A DNA stretch of 64,000 nucleotides from Buxus sempervirens (taxonomy: Eukaryota; Streptophyta; Magnoliopsida; Buxales; Buxaceae). How positions within the stretch are numbered: the first letter of the stretch is position 1; the number at the start of each line of letters is the position of its first letter. Positions 10,351 to 22,136 of the stretch are shown here, piece after piece. The notes beneath the pieces were generated by a model. That model saw only the letters and a program-made list of their open reading frames with translations. It was not told the origin of the DNA and did not search any database. Position numbers and translations under genes: made by a program. The DNA lies in contig OX387184.1 of NCBI GenBank assembly GCA_947561395.2, positions 40,352,766 to 40,416,765 of the forward strand, read 5' to 3'.

Positions 10351-11333
10351 ACGTTAAAAATCCGCAACTTCACGAAATTCAATAGAAATTTCACAACTCA
10401 ATATTCAATGCATCAAATCCATTCTAAATTATTCTAAACCCCTTTATAAACATGTTAGAACAATTTCCAACAAATAGATCATCATAAAAAATACAACTCA
10501 TCAAATCACCGATTAATCATGCATATCGAATAAATACGAATTATTTTTTTGCAAGATTTAAAAGGACTACTTACCTGGTTTTGGGAACTAAAACCTTCTC
10601 TAAGAACAACGAAAAATCACTCCTAAGATTGCCAAACGATCACAACAAGCCTCGATCACTTTTGGGTTAAGAAAATCATCACTTTAGGAACCCAACAACA
10701 CTTCTATCTCTCAAAAACAAAACTTTCTATTAACTTGCTCTTACCTGAGTTTCTATGCATGAAAATCTCCTTCTTCCTTCTCCAAGACGGCTCCAACAGG
10801 TTGTTTTATTGTTAGGTTTGATCACAGGAAGCTAAGAGAAAAACAAGAGGAAAAAGAGAAGTGGGCGTGCGGCTGCTTCTAATCTTGTGTTTTGTTCTCA
10901 ACGTGAATAGCCCATGCATAACTAGGTTATTTAATTATTTAAAATCTTTTACCATGTTACCCCTTCTTTAAGCCAAACCACTCAAACCAACTAATCCTTA
11001 AACCAACTAAACCCTTGGGTCAACCCACTATCTTTAGGTTCGACCAACTCCCTTATTGTTCATCCTTTGCTTTACTTCTCAATTAATTCTTACTAATATA
11101 CATCATAACACACTACAATTATTTATATTAAAATTATACTTAGTCGAAAATCATGAACTCACCTTATATAGGTTCCCCACTTTCCTCCGGTTCACTTTGA
11201 ACTCCTTCGGGTTGAACCAAAATTTCATCTCCTGCATATTATTTAACCAATTAGTCTATTTTATTTATCACTAAAATCTGGGATTTTACATCAGGTTTGG
11301 TTTGAGGGTTGTTTGGTTTAATGAAGGAAGAGG

Positions 11334-11640
11334 TGTAAAATCCCGAATTTTAATAACATTAAAATTTAGATTTTATGCTTTTAAAACTTATTTAATTAAT
11401 GGAGAACTTTAGAAACAGAGAAAAGGAAATTAATTAGAGTTAATTTCAAAATTTTAAATAGGATGAATTATTAAAATGGGAAAATTTGGTTATTGGACTT
11501 CCATGGATTTGGATTTTGGCGGTTCGGTGTTGGAACAAGTGAGGGTAATCTCGGAATTTCCCAAGCCTAAATTATGAAGATTTTAAATTAAGTTAAACAT
11601 GCATCAAATATTGGTTTAAATAAATTGATAATAGTGTGTT
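11334..11640 (+). mobile_element. Truncated LTR 5' end
   Basis: TGTAAAATCCCGAATTTTAATAA is a start of the same type as at 44010 and 47363 (TGTAAAAC.CCGAATTT), followed by AT-rich LTR-like sequence. No matching GGGGCGTTACA end was found before the Mutator-like element begins. The right limit is a guess. Confidence 0.45.
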
Positions 11641-11962
11641 TGATCTAACAATATCATAAAGATGAGGAGGAAAATAAAAATCACACAAAGGAAAAATAGC
11701 ACAAAAGGAAAATAATACATCAATTTTTATTTTAATAAGTTCTTACATAGCATAAATGATAAAAAATGAAGTTTGAAATGAGAACCCTAAACAAATCAAG
11801 CAACCCAAAAGCCTTTGGCTTTCCCACAAAAACAGAGAATGCAGTAATTTATATGAAGATATATATCAAAATTTCCAAAAGTTGTGAGAGAAGTTAATTA
11901 CCATGATTAGCTGTCTGCATCCAATCCCCAGGTTCCACCTTCCTTTTCTGTGGAGTTATTTT

Positions 11963-12120
11963 CAACCAATTTCCTCTACGGTGTGAATTAAAAAGCAACG
12001 CATTGAGGGAAAGGACTCGTGAGATCCACAAGACCTTTCCCCTCGTTTAATTCATAAATGATCGGCTCAATTGGTCAAGCCGCTTGTTCTTCGACCCCAA
12101 TACCAATCAATGAACGCTTG
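11963..12120. repeat. MULE left terminal inverted repeat
   Basis: The best conserved part is ATTTCCTCTACGGTGT at the edge; similarity to the other end resumes at about 12040-12100 (TCGTTTAATTCATAAATGA..CGGCTCA). Left target-site copy is 11953-11962. Confidence 0.75.
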
Positions 12121-12962
12121 GTTGAGCCGTTCTCCCATTTCTCTCAGCCCGACGAACGCAACCCATCTCTTCTGTTCCAACGAGCGCGAGAACCAGTGGA
12201 TTTTCAAAAAACCTTCAACGTTTTCAACCTTCAACGTTTACTTCCTTCCTCCCCAACCCAACCGATTGCACGAGACTACTCTATCAGTCCGAACGAACGA
12301 AGGGCTTTTGGAGAAATTCGACTTAACTGGTACGTTCGCAACTAATTTCCTCTACGAGTTTCACTGTACATTCATTAATTTTTTTTTATGTTCAAATCCC
12401 TATTTTTCCCGTTGATTGCTTTGAGTTTTGAACATTGACGATAATTTTTGACACGCACGTAGGGTTTAGACTGAGACGCACGTAGGGTTTAGTCTCTGTT
12501 GCAGGACTGCAAAAGGATTATTTAGTTATTCTCTAGCTTTGGATTTTCATTTAGAAAGTTTAACTTAAACCTCACCAAGAGTTAATATGGAATCCATTGA
12601 ATTGCATTATGGAGATAGATGAGGCGACAATGGTGATAATGTAACTCATAATTGATAAAGTGTTACAAAAGAAATTCAATCCCATGGTTGATGAATTAAA
12701 ACAACGATATTTCAATCAAAATCTACTCCTTTATCGGATTCTCTAGATTATTGATATTAGAGAACCTAATTTTCTATCTTCCACGCTAGGTTTTGATGTT
12801 TCATCTACGTGTAAACCCTTTCCTAAAAGGTTGTAAATACAAATTCTTTTAATGGGAGTTTTGTCTTTATTTGAAAGTGCCTCTGTTACGTGGTGTTGTT
12901 TGCTTTAATGAGAATTTTCGTATGAATCTGGAAATCGGAATTGTGAAATTGCCTCTGTTAAT

Positions 12963-14945
12963 GTGCAGGACAAATTTGACTACAATGGAAACTGCTGGAC
13001 CATCATCAACAGGAAGAAAACTCCCGCGCAACAGTTGGCTACACTTCAAGTAAAGTTCCTTTCACCTGTTTATTTGTTTTGTTCTACAAGCAAGCATGGA
13101 CGCAATCCACTAAATTTATTTTTTACTTTCTATAGGTTTGGGTATGGTTGTCAATATGACGGTTATTTTAATTCCTTTTGCATCCTTGTAATCCTTAATA
13201 TATAATTGGTCATGGTTTTTCTTTTGCTTTTTTAGGGAGCATTATGTAAATGAAAGAATAAAGAGCTGTTGCGAAGGTGAACAAATCCCCACAAAGCAGC
13301 AGGTAGGCATTATCAATGGTAACAGCTAAGGAACATCCTTTATTTTGTTCATTTGCATTTCGTCGATCCTATTCAAATGAATTTATCTATTTATTTATTG
13401 TGTTTTCAGTTATTCGCGGATGCTGCTGCAGCATGAAATTCAATGAATGAGGCCAAGAGAGAAGAATTTAAGAGAGCTTCACGGCTTGACTGGGACGAAT
13501 ACAACAGGACTGTCCCACGACAAGGGGCGTGCAAAAAACAACAGGTTCGTGAAATTTATTATCTAAAATTGGAATTATTGTGGGTAATTATTTGAGACTG
13601 ACATATTCTTTCATTCTACCTTTGTTTTTTGTAGGCTTTGATATAGACACGTTGTTCACCTGGACAGTTCATTGCGTTGATGAACACCATTGCATTCACC
13701 ACTTCTCAGAAGACATGCCTTAGAGATAGTGGTTTTGACTACCTGCTGAAATTACGCGCGAAAAAGCTTCATCGACAGCTGTGTCATTGGATTGTTCCGA
13801 GGGTAGATACTAAGGACAGATGTATCAGAGTTGGGGTACATAATATTTTCTTTGACACACACAATGTAGAGATGATAATTGGGTTACCCATAAAGGGGAT
13901 AAATGTTGATACATCTAAATCAGAAATCCCCGTTATAACAGAGTTGTATAGTTTTTTATGGGGTAGAAAATGGAAGCATCCCAATTGAAAATGTTTAGAA
14001 GAGCTTGAAGAGCCCAGAGAACGATCATGGGTAGATCCGTTCTTTTGTCTTGTATTCTTTTTCGACCTTAGTAAATCCATCTTCAAAGATTGATGTGAGT
14101 GCATCCTATCTTCCCTTGTTGGTCGATGTAGAGAAGATAAGAGGATATAATTGGGGGAAGTATCTATTGGACACATTGATGCATCACGTAGCTGAGTTCC
14201 AAAAGGGCAAACGAAAAGGCGTCAATGGTTGCTTGTTATTCTTGCAGGTATGTATAGTATTTAATACATGCATTGGCCATACTCTTAACTTATATCAATT
14301 GAATGGAGTGTTCTAATGATAGTTCTCTGTTGTTTAGTTTTTGTATTACGATGGGATTATTGTTGGTGATGCGACACCTCCCACTACTCCACGTATGGCA
14401 ACGTGGACGGATGCGTTGATTAACCAAAGGGAGAAGGATGAAATGCCGCTCGGTGGTTATGGAAATGGGAATGTATAAATATATATATTTGAGTTGAACT
14501 CATTAGGTTTCCTTGGCAAATTTTCAAATAATGCAGCATTTCTATGTAGTCGGTAATATAAATGTTAAATACTTTAGGTGCTTGAGCACCGTGCGGAGTG
14601 TCGTGTGGAAGAAGAAGCATCTGGCGAAGCACGTGATCTAGATGTCCTTGATCTAAGCCCATTCCGTGGAGATCCAGATCCTGTAAGATTTGCTTTTTTT
14701 ACACCTTTCTCAGGTTTTCTTATTAAGAACAAATCACCTTGGTTTACAATTGTGTGTTGTGTATCCCAAGTTATTCAAAGTCATCTCGCAAAGATCATGG
14801 ACATGTACAACGAGATGGTAAATCATGTGAAGTCAAGGGAAACTATCCGCCCCTCTAATATTCATGTGCCACGTGAGAGTGCTGATCACACGGGTGCTCC
14901 TAACTCTTCCATGCCTGATGAGACTCCAATTAGCCATGGACTACT
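12963..14945 (+). pseudogene. Second MULE gene (plant mobile-domain-like), broken
   Basis: A spliced plus-strand gene can be followed through short exons. 'DKFDYNGNCWTIINRKKTPA' starts near 12965. 'EHYVNERIKSCCEGEQIP' follows an AG near 13236, then 'KREEFKRASRLDWDEYNR' near 13460. The largest exon (about 13640-13988) reads 'QFIALMNTIAFTTSQK', 'FDYLLKLRAKKLHRQLCHWI' and 'VEMIIGLPIKGI'. Then come 'PRMATWTDALINQREKDEM' near 14390 and 'VLEHRAECRVEEEA' at 14578. This layout resembles proteins found beside FAR1 transposases in plant MULEs (DUF1985 or plant-mobile-domain type); I am not certain of the exact family. Stops occur in the exons (13434, 13643, 13986) and the solo LTR at 14946 cuts the last recognisable part. 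Role unknown. Confidence 0.6.
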
Positions 14946-15499
14946 TGTAAGGTCCTAGTCAAACTTATTTTGAAACTTTGACAAAGACTTTAGAGTCTTT
15001 GTTTTATTGCATTTTAAGTGGAGGTGGTATGGGGATTTGTGTGCATGAGCACACACCATATCACACCTCATGTCTCTTTAGATTAAAAAGAAATTGATGG
15101 CTGAGATTTGATCTTCATTATTGAAGGACTTTTAGGGTGAAGAAACCCTAAAACATATTGTTGGTGGCTGCAAGAGGTTTTGGACTGTTGCTAGGGTCTT
15201 GAAGAAGAAGAAGGTGGGGGAAATTCAACTAGGGTGTTGAGGTAAGTAGGTTAATCAACTTTTTATGATTATTTGCACTTATTCTTCTAGACTTCTTCTA
15301 ACTTTTTCATTCTTAAATCTTCTGATTTGAAGTTCATGAACCCTTCTTGTTGTACACGAAACCCTTCTTGGTTGAGAGTTCAAGGTTCTTTATTGTTTTT
15401 AATCAAATGGGTTACTTTCTATTGATTTAAATTTAAATGGTCATGATCGAATGAAGCATGTGGAGTTGCTTGATCGATGGCATGACATGGGGTTGCTTT

Positions 15500-15724
15500 T
15501 GAGACAAATTGCTTTGTAATAGTGAAAAGGTGTGAATACTGTAGAGAGGAATTAATGCTTGCTTTTGGGTACACGGTTGAGGGGTGAATACTTGCCTTTA
15601 CCTTTGAGACACAACTTACTTTGTAACAGGGAAAAAGGGTGTGAACACTGTAGAGAGGAATGCTTGCTTTTGGGTACACGGTTTACATTGTAATAGTGAA
15701 TAGACTTTAAATACTCTAGAGATG
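15500..15724 (+). repeat. Three-copy imperfect tandem repeat, unit about 80-106 bp
   Basis: Copies start GAGACAAATTGCTTTGTAAT (15500), GAGACACAACTTACTTTGTA (15606) and TTACATTGTAATAGTG (15684). They share GAATGCTTGCTTTTGGGTAC and CTGTAGAGAG. Confidence 0.65.
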
Positions 15725-17617
15725 AGTGTTGTTGGAGTATTTCTTTTATCTTATATGTCTTGTTCGTACATGGGTAAGTATGTGATTGTGGTGGTTGTAA
15801 AGATTTGCATCTTCACCTTCCAATTAATTATGATTCTTTTCTTACTTGACTCTTTCACCAAAAAAAAAAAAAAATTTCTGTATGTGGTGAAGTGTGAGTT
15901 TGTTGTGATTTAGGTATTTGTGATGGTAATGAACAAACACTCATGAACTTGGTATTATCATAATAGAAATTTTGTGTGTGTATAGTGCACCATTGCAATA
16001 AAATAAATAAATAAATAAAATATATCAGTAAATTTACATAAATAACTTTATGCTATGTATTGCTAGGTGTGGTACATGCATTATAAAAAAAATTTTGGTA
16101 CTATTTTGCTAATAAGAGTAAGTGCATTTGCTATTTTTGTCCATTGGATTTGAGCTTATTATTTATATTATTACCTTGGGTAGTAAGATGCCTAGTGTAT
16201 ATGGTGTAATATAATTGTTTTGAAGGGTGATAAGGTAATGTTTACACTCATGCTTGATCTTGAGTTTATATTACATATTTTGTTTTTTTACAATAGACCA
16301 TCATGACTAGAGTTACACGTTTTCTTGGATTGAACTTTGCTGTTGGTGAAAGTCTTGAGGATTAAATAATATAAACACGTGTCGTTATCCACATTTTTCC
16401 TAAGGAGGAAGTCAATTGTTGTTTTAATGTTTAATTGATTAAGTAAGACATTGATAGAAGGTGACGTATAGGTCTATGTTTACAAATTTGGATTCTGATT
16501 ATGTAAGACACAAATGTTGTTTATGGGGTTATGTTGAATGAAACTCCATGTGTTCTTATTGATGCATTAGACATTGAAAGATGACCTTTAGAAGGGTTTA
16601 TCATGTTAAAGAATGGTGCCTTGGTTTTATCAAGGTATATTTATGTCAATTTAAAAGAGAATGGACTATTTCTTAAAACACAAACGTGATACATAGAATT
16701 TAAATGAGATGTTCATTTTATGATATAATAGTGAATGATTAAACCACAAAGATGGTCCTATTAATAATTGACATTAAATGGACTGGCATGCTTTAGCATG
16801 GGTATACCTAGCGTGATATTAATCCGCTGAATGATTGACAAACCCAATGGAGGTGGTTAATATTTTACCTAATCCATGGTGTTCTGGAAAAGGGTGAGCC
16901 GAGTACTCTACCCTAGACAATAAATGTGATCGGTTCCCTACATGGTGTTCACAACTGCTCCGAAGGTTGGAATTCTTGGGGTTTGAGTCCCTTAAATTAA
17001 AATAGTCGGGGACTAAGGAGCCCCGTGGGTTGCAATACCCTAAACCCCATACGAGTACTCATGGGAATGTGGGAAAGTCTGATCCCTGCTGATCACTAAA
17101 GTGGGATCCAAGAGCGTTTGATCCTAGCCATAAGTTGGATCGCTCTAGCGGCGTGCTTGACTGTAAGATCGTCTAGATTTGATTGGGGAACCAGGTCATG
17201 TTAATTGTGTATAATTGTTATTAATTTAAAGAGGGATGAGTTGTGGAAATAAACTACATAACTCTTTTGTGTTCCAGTTTACTTGCATGCTATTGCATTT
17301 GCTTGCTTGCATGTTCATCATCTTGCTTGATTATTATGTTTCTTAAATGTTTAAAATTTATTATTACATCTCTCGTATCGGGCTACGTTATTGTTAAATT
17401 GTATTCTGTTTAAATTATTCTGTTAGTCTTATTTTTATTAGAAAAGCATGTTCACACATTAGTAAAAATAAATAAGTTAGTACGCTATCGTTTATGAACA
17501 AAACCATAGGAAAAAACATAGCATGGTTATCTTTATAAATGTATATTAGTATTGTGTATAATTATATTAAGATAAAGAGGCGTAGTGCATTTAATCATAT
17601 AAGGTAAATTAGCCCTA

Positions 17618-17643
17618 CTTACTGGGTTTGTGAAAACTCACCC
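17618..17643 (+). other. Conserved LTR hairpin near the 3' end (weaker)
   Basis: TACTGGGTTTGTGAAAACTCACCC: GGGTTT can pair with AAACTC except at one position. It is followed within 15 nt by TTTTGCAGG. It lies about 360 nt before the LTR end. Confidence 0.55.
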
Positions 17644-18004
17644 ATTTCCATTTTGCAGGAAATAACCATAATCGGGGAAATGGAAGAAAGTGAGATATGG
17701 GAATTCAGGATAGCGTTTTATAAGAATTGAGAACTATTTATAATTTAATGTTAGTTGCTTTTATATGGTTGTGTAAATGGTGACATCGGTATTAGAGTAT
17801 GGGACTTCATCTTTTAGAATTTGGTTTATGTAAGGATTAAAAGTTTTTAATTTCCGCTGTACTCTGGATTTGTGTTTTTTATTTATATATACAACCCTTG
17901 TGTTGGAATGTGTGTATTTGGGTTTCGCTTACGAGCAGGGTCACCTTCGGTTCTACGAGTGTATAGTCATACACAGTGTATGGATTTTGGGGCATGACAC
18001 TACT

Positions 18005-18600
18005 TTTTCTAAATGTACCCACACCTTGGAAAGATTTAACTTCCAATGAGCTCTAAAAGCATTTCAAAAAGTGTTTACACCCGCCTCAAATGTTTGTCAT
18101 AAATATTCGGAAGTCTTAGGCTTTGCAAGTACTTCTCATTTGACATAATAAGTTAATCACAAACAAATGTTTAAAAAAATTAAAAATCCACAAACCCTTG
18201 AAGTATAATGAAGACCACCCAACCGTAAGATATAAAAAAGAATCAATTAACTAAAAAAAATCCTCAGCTTCGCACTTAAATAATATAGATCCTCCCAATT
18301 AAGACATTGCCCAAACGAGTTGAGAAGTCATGGATTGTCCACTCGTGAACGTGAATGTTTTCAAAGCTAGGCTTGTGCTTCTCCTTATGCTTGGTATGTT
18401 CAACACCTCCCATGTTCCTCCCATCAGTCACCATGATGCTAAGATAACTGCTGTGAGAAGTCCATGTAAGTGAAATAATTTCTGATAAAAGAATAAAATA
18501 AGTATGCACTATGGAATTACCAGTTACCGACCTTCAAAACTTTGCTTTTGGTTGAGCTCCAAAAGGAAATAAATACGGCTGCATATAAAATTGTTGCGTT
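18005..18600. other. MULE interior between its two convergent genes
   Basis: AT-rich sequence after the nested LTR. The 18276-18509 minus-strand frame ('[15 protein letters not shown]', '[15 protein letters not shown]') could be a last exon of the FAR1-like gene, but I see no family motif. Otherwise nothing recognisable. Confidence 0.35.
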
Positions 18601-18614
18601 AAATACACGTGATA

Positions 18615-20971
18615 TTATGATATTAACTCAACAAATTCCAGTATTCGCACCTGCAACAATTGAGTAAAAGGTTGATCACTTTGGGCAAGGGAATCTTGAC
18701 TACATTGAGATGAGTCATACGTGCTTTGTGTCGAGCCATTACAGTGTTCATCAATACTGCTTTGTAACCCACTCATAAATCCTAATGGTTGCTGTACAAT
18801 GCACAACTATCCAACATAAATGATCTGCCATAATAATAGAAGGTAAATAATAAATTAAAACACAACAAATACCTAAATGCAAGAAGTATATGCAACTGAC
18901 TCCTTGAATTTTCTGATCTTTTCGATCTCTTCCTAATGGCTTTATTGAGTGCTCCTAGTATTCGACGCACACTTGTTCCTGCACGGCCACCCTTATCCTT
19001 CCTCCAAATACCTTTCACTTTAGAAAGTACATCTTCTATCAAAGCTCCGTCATCAAAAGTACGATTGTCAGCTGCACTGTCCGTGCATGCTCCTTCACTG
19101 CCAACTACGACGTTATTAGTGGCTATATTTTGGGATCCGGCTGTATTGTTTTTTGCATTGGGATTCTTTTGAGACTGATTTTCCAATGTCTTGCCAATTG
19201 CAATCATACGAACTCCATCTTTTTAACTTCTTTGCCAATTCCACAGCATGATCATACGACTCCTGGTATTGCGCAGCTTGCTTTATTATTTGCATATACA
19301 TGTAACACAAAGCAGTGTTACCAACCTTATACCCCAAAAGTAAACCAATATCAGCACATTTGCAAGGAACACAGCTGATGACATTGTATGCCTCTTTCTT
19401 AACCTTCTCAAAAATCGACATTGTGTATACCATCTTCACACCATCTAACATCAAACTTTGTGCCTCAATAACTGGAACACTATTAAGCATTTTGCAATCT
19501 GCTTTCAATTCTCATACCTCCTATCCTCTAGTAGTCTGTCAAAATGCCACAAAAACCGCATAAATTCTTTTTGACTTTGCAGATGCTTCTTCAAGTTTGC
19601 ATTCATGCTTTCAGACCTTTATGTGGTGCTCATCTCAGCAAAAAACTTATTCTTTCCGTATGCCAATGACCATTTTTCTCTCTCATCAAATCTTGAATGA
19701 AACCAACGATTGTCAGACAGATTATATTTGGTAATCATTGCATTCCAAGCATCCACGAACTCATCTTCATTCTCATACTCGTACACACATCGTGAAAATT
19801 CATTTGCAAAGGATTTCTCACGATTAAACACATCACTTAGATGTTTTGCCGCGTTCTAAAACATGTGCCACACATAAAAACGATGATACGTTCTTGTTAA
19901 TACATAAGCAATTGCACTTGTCATTGCTTGATCGTGATCAGTGAGAATTGTTGATGGTTCTTTCCCAGACATAGCCATAACAAATGTTTTGAAAAGCCAA
20001 CAGAACGTCGGTATTGTTTTATCATAAAGTAAGGTTGCTCCAAAGACAATACTTTGTCTATGATGATTTACCCCCACAATTAATCCAAAAATACGGCCCT
20101 CCTTATTTGTTTTATACGTTGTATCAAAACATACAATGTGACCAAAAGAATTGTAATCCTCTATCATTCTTGCATTCGCCCAAAAAAGACTTGTTGTCAG
20201 ATCTTCCGCGTCGAGCTGAATTGAATAGAAAAATGTTCGATCCTCTACCTGCCTCTTAACAAAACATTTGATCAAGTCCCTTGCCTAACCAGCTTCTATG
20301 CCAATCATGTGCTTGGAACGCAAATAGTTATGACAATCTGTACACATAAATCCAAGATTTTCAACACCGCTAACTTCTCTACGTATAAGTTCTACAATTG
20401 CTTTCAGAGCAATTCTTGTTTTATCGGCTAAATCAATTTCGGTAGCCTTGATGTCACTTACCTGTCTATGAGATCTTAACATATGAGCCATTTTAGGCAA
20501 AACTAACTAATGATTATGCTTTGTCTCAAATTGCAACACCACATATTTTCCCTTACCGTTTATCAAAATCCTCATTCGTGCCATACAACCAATCCTTGTC
20601 TCAGCACGGTGCTTTTGGACTTCACTATCACTTTTATCATATCGACAACGACCTTCTCTTGAACAACAAAAAATTCTATCAATAATGACCGATGTATCCT
20701 TCCTTCTATGAACCGTATCTCTTCTAACACCAAACCCACTGCTTCTGGAATATTCATTATAAAGCTTAAAAGCGTCCTCTTCAGTGACAAAAACCATGCC
20801 AACCATTGGTACCAACTCACTTTCATTGCTTTTTTCTACAATGTCATAATGCTCAACCAAATCTGCGTTGATGTCTACAATGCCATTAATTGGCTCAGAT
20901 AGCATTTGACTCCCACTTTCCATATTTGAGCAAAATTGGTTTCGTATCAACACACGGAGGCATTCACACAA
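18615..20971 (-). pseudogene. FAR1/FHY3-like MULE transposase, broken
   Basis: N terminus at 20971 (MCECLRVL...). A FAR1 DNA-binding domain with WRKY-GCM1-like zinc-finger spacing follows at about residues 65-154: 'EDAFKLYNEYSRSSGFGVRR', 'FCCSREGRCR', 'IGCMARM', and 'FETKHNH' at the end. Then comes the MULE transposase domain: 'FWANARMIEDYNSFGHIVCF', 'DTTYKTNKEGRIF', 'TILTDHDQAMTSAI' and 'YHRFYVWHMF'. Next are 'WHFDRLLEDRRYEN', 'ELKADCKMLN'-type sequence and a C-terminal tail with 'GIWRKDKGGRAGTSVRRI'. Stops lie at 20507, 20285, 19856 and 19619, all in one frame, with a frameshift near 19510; all four lie at or near conserved positions. The intact protein would bind the element ends and excise or insert the MULE. 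Neighbour: convergent second MULE gene. Confidence 0.85.
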
Positions 20972-21556
20972 TTTAAATATATTTGAAGCAGAAGGGATTG
21001 CATCTCTAGTCTCTAGCTAAAAAGAAGCAAATTACCAGTAAATTTAATAAAGCATTCAATACATTCACTAATCAATAATTTCAATACATTCACAACATTG
21101 ACCATTACTACAATTTACAAAATTAAAGACATGTTACTATTATTTAAAAAACATCAAACAATACATTTGTAATTTATCAAACCCAAAGATAGTCTATATA
21201 ATATAAAAAATTTAATGCTGTTTTTTAAAATCTATATCAATCTATATATCGAAAATCAGATTCACTATCAATCCATATATCTATCCATTCGAAAATTATA
21301 TAACTTATTTTACAAACAGATGATTTGTAAAATTATCAGCGGCACACGTACGCCAAATCGCATTGTACAATGTGCAATGTGGATTCAAGACTAAAATAAA
21401 ACATAATGAAAAGGGGAAATTGAGTATGGATAGAACGAACTTACCAAGATTTGCAAAACACACAGAGGTAGAAGAAGGATCAGAAATCTTCATCCCGATT
21501 CAAATTGGTTGTGCAAGAATAAATGCCTCTTCAAATCTCCTACCAATCCACAATGA

Positions 21557-21640
21557 AGTGCCAACGAAACGGTAGAGGAAATGGGTTGCTCCAAGAAACG
21601 ATAGGCAGAAAATTTTTGCAGTGCCAACGAAACGGTAGGT
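21557..21640 (+). repeat. Two copies of GTGCCAACGAAACGGTAG near the MULE right end
   Basis: The 18-nt motif occurs at about 21557 and 21621, each just outside the transposase 5' region. Repeated motifs near MULE ends can be transposase-binding sites; that is inference. Confidence 0.5.
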
Positions 21641-21744
21641 GCGAGAAATTTTTGCAAATATTGGCACTTGAACGTGTGGAGGAAGCCTTCGTTGATCTAA
21701 TACTCTCGTTGGGTTTGGAGACCGGTTTGGTCGATTTGCTTTGG

Positions 21745-21903
21745 GGTCAAAGAACGAATGGCTCACCCGACTGAGCCGTTCGTTTATCTATTAAAACGAA
21801 CGAAAGTCTCATGCCGAGGCACGAGACTATTTCCTCCACGCGTCGGCATGTTACGGACACTGTAAAAACGCCGTAAATGCCAACACCGTAGAGGAAATCA
21901 GTT
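21745..21903. repeat. MULE right terminal inverted repeat
   Basis: The end is ACACCGTAGAGGAAATCAGTT at 21883-21903. The inner part (ACGAATGGCTCACCCGACTGAG, split by small gaps) pairs with 12040-12110. The target-site copy follows at 21904-21913. Confidence 0.75.
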
Positions 21904-21950
21904 GAGTTATTTTGCTATCACGCCCTTCAACCGTTCTTGCCTTCCCGTGG

Positions 21951-22136
21951 ATGGAGTCCGACAGGCAGATGCAGCTGACGTCGCAAGACTCTGTTCCTTT
22001 GACGGCAAAGATCGGTGCATCGGTCGAGGATCTGGTGTCTCTCCCATCTCTTGATGTTACTGCGGAGAAGAAGATTGAGCGTTTGGCTCTCAAAATCGGG
22101 AAGAATTTGTTTTACTTCATGCAGTCGCTGTTGTGA
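21951..22136 (+). pseudogene. Hikeshi/OPI10-like gene fragment
   Basis: ATG at 21951, 61 codons, TGA at 22134. The peptide contains AKIGASVEDLVSLPSLD then EKKIERLALKIGKNLFYFMQ, which resembles the C-terminal half of plant Hikeshi-like proteins (KIG(V)S(I)E.L.SLP..., ENLFNFMQSF). Hikeshi carries HSP70 into the nucleus in heat stress (family knowledge). The conserved N-terminal domain and the last 30 or so residues are missing, and the frame stops right after FMQSLL. A truncated or retro-duplicated fragment is more likely than a gene. It begins 38 bp from the MULE target site, so the element may have inserted into or just upstream of it. Confidence 0.55.

Larger units (their letters stand above)
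8812..11290 (-). mobile_element. Solo LTR, minus orientation, with target duplication TCAGG
   Basis: On the plus strand it runs from TGTAATGCCCC to GGGATTTTACA. Read on the minus strand it therefore starts TGTAAAATCCC and ends GGGGCATTACA, the same end signature as the LTRs at 40929, 44010 and 47363. TCAGG flanks it on both sides (8807-8811 and 11291-11295). It has no coding capacity. Inside (minus sense) are a GC-rich inverted-repeat block near 10190-10350, a zone of short hairpins (9450-9610) and the conserved 3' hairpin at 9274-9289. The absence of a second LTR or any gag-pol suggests LTR-LTR recombination removed the body. Confidence 0.85.
14946..17999 (+). mobile_element. Solo LTR nested in the MULE, target duplication CTACT
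   Basis: It begins TGTAAGGTCCTAGTC and ends TTTTGGGGCATGACA. CTACT lies directly before (14941-14945) and after (18000-18004). No coding region over 3 kb. Features inside: a three-copy imperfect repeat (15500-15724), short tandem AAAT repeats near 16005, a zone rich in short inverted repeats (about 16860-17180), and the conserved 3' hairpin near 17619. It inserted into the plus-strand MULE gene, so it is younger than the MULE. Confidence 0.9.
11963..21903. mobile_element. Mutator-like element (MULE) with FAR1-type transposase
   Basis: The outer ends are inverted copies: left AACCAATTTCCTCTACGGTGT, right (reverse complement) AACTGATTTCCTCTACGGTGT. Further in, AAGCCGCTTGTTCTTCGACC on the left matches the reverse complement of right-hand sequence near 21740-21770. 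Both ends are flanked by GAGTTATTTT (11953-11962 and 21904-21913), a 10-bp direct repeat; MULEs typically make 8-11 bp duplications. Inside are two broken genes in opposite orientation, one of them FAR1-like. The nested LTR at 14946-17999 must be removed to see the original element of about 6.9 kb. It is autonomous in architecture but inactive in sequence. Confidence 0.85.
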
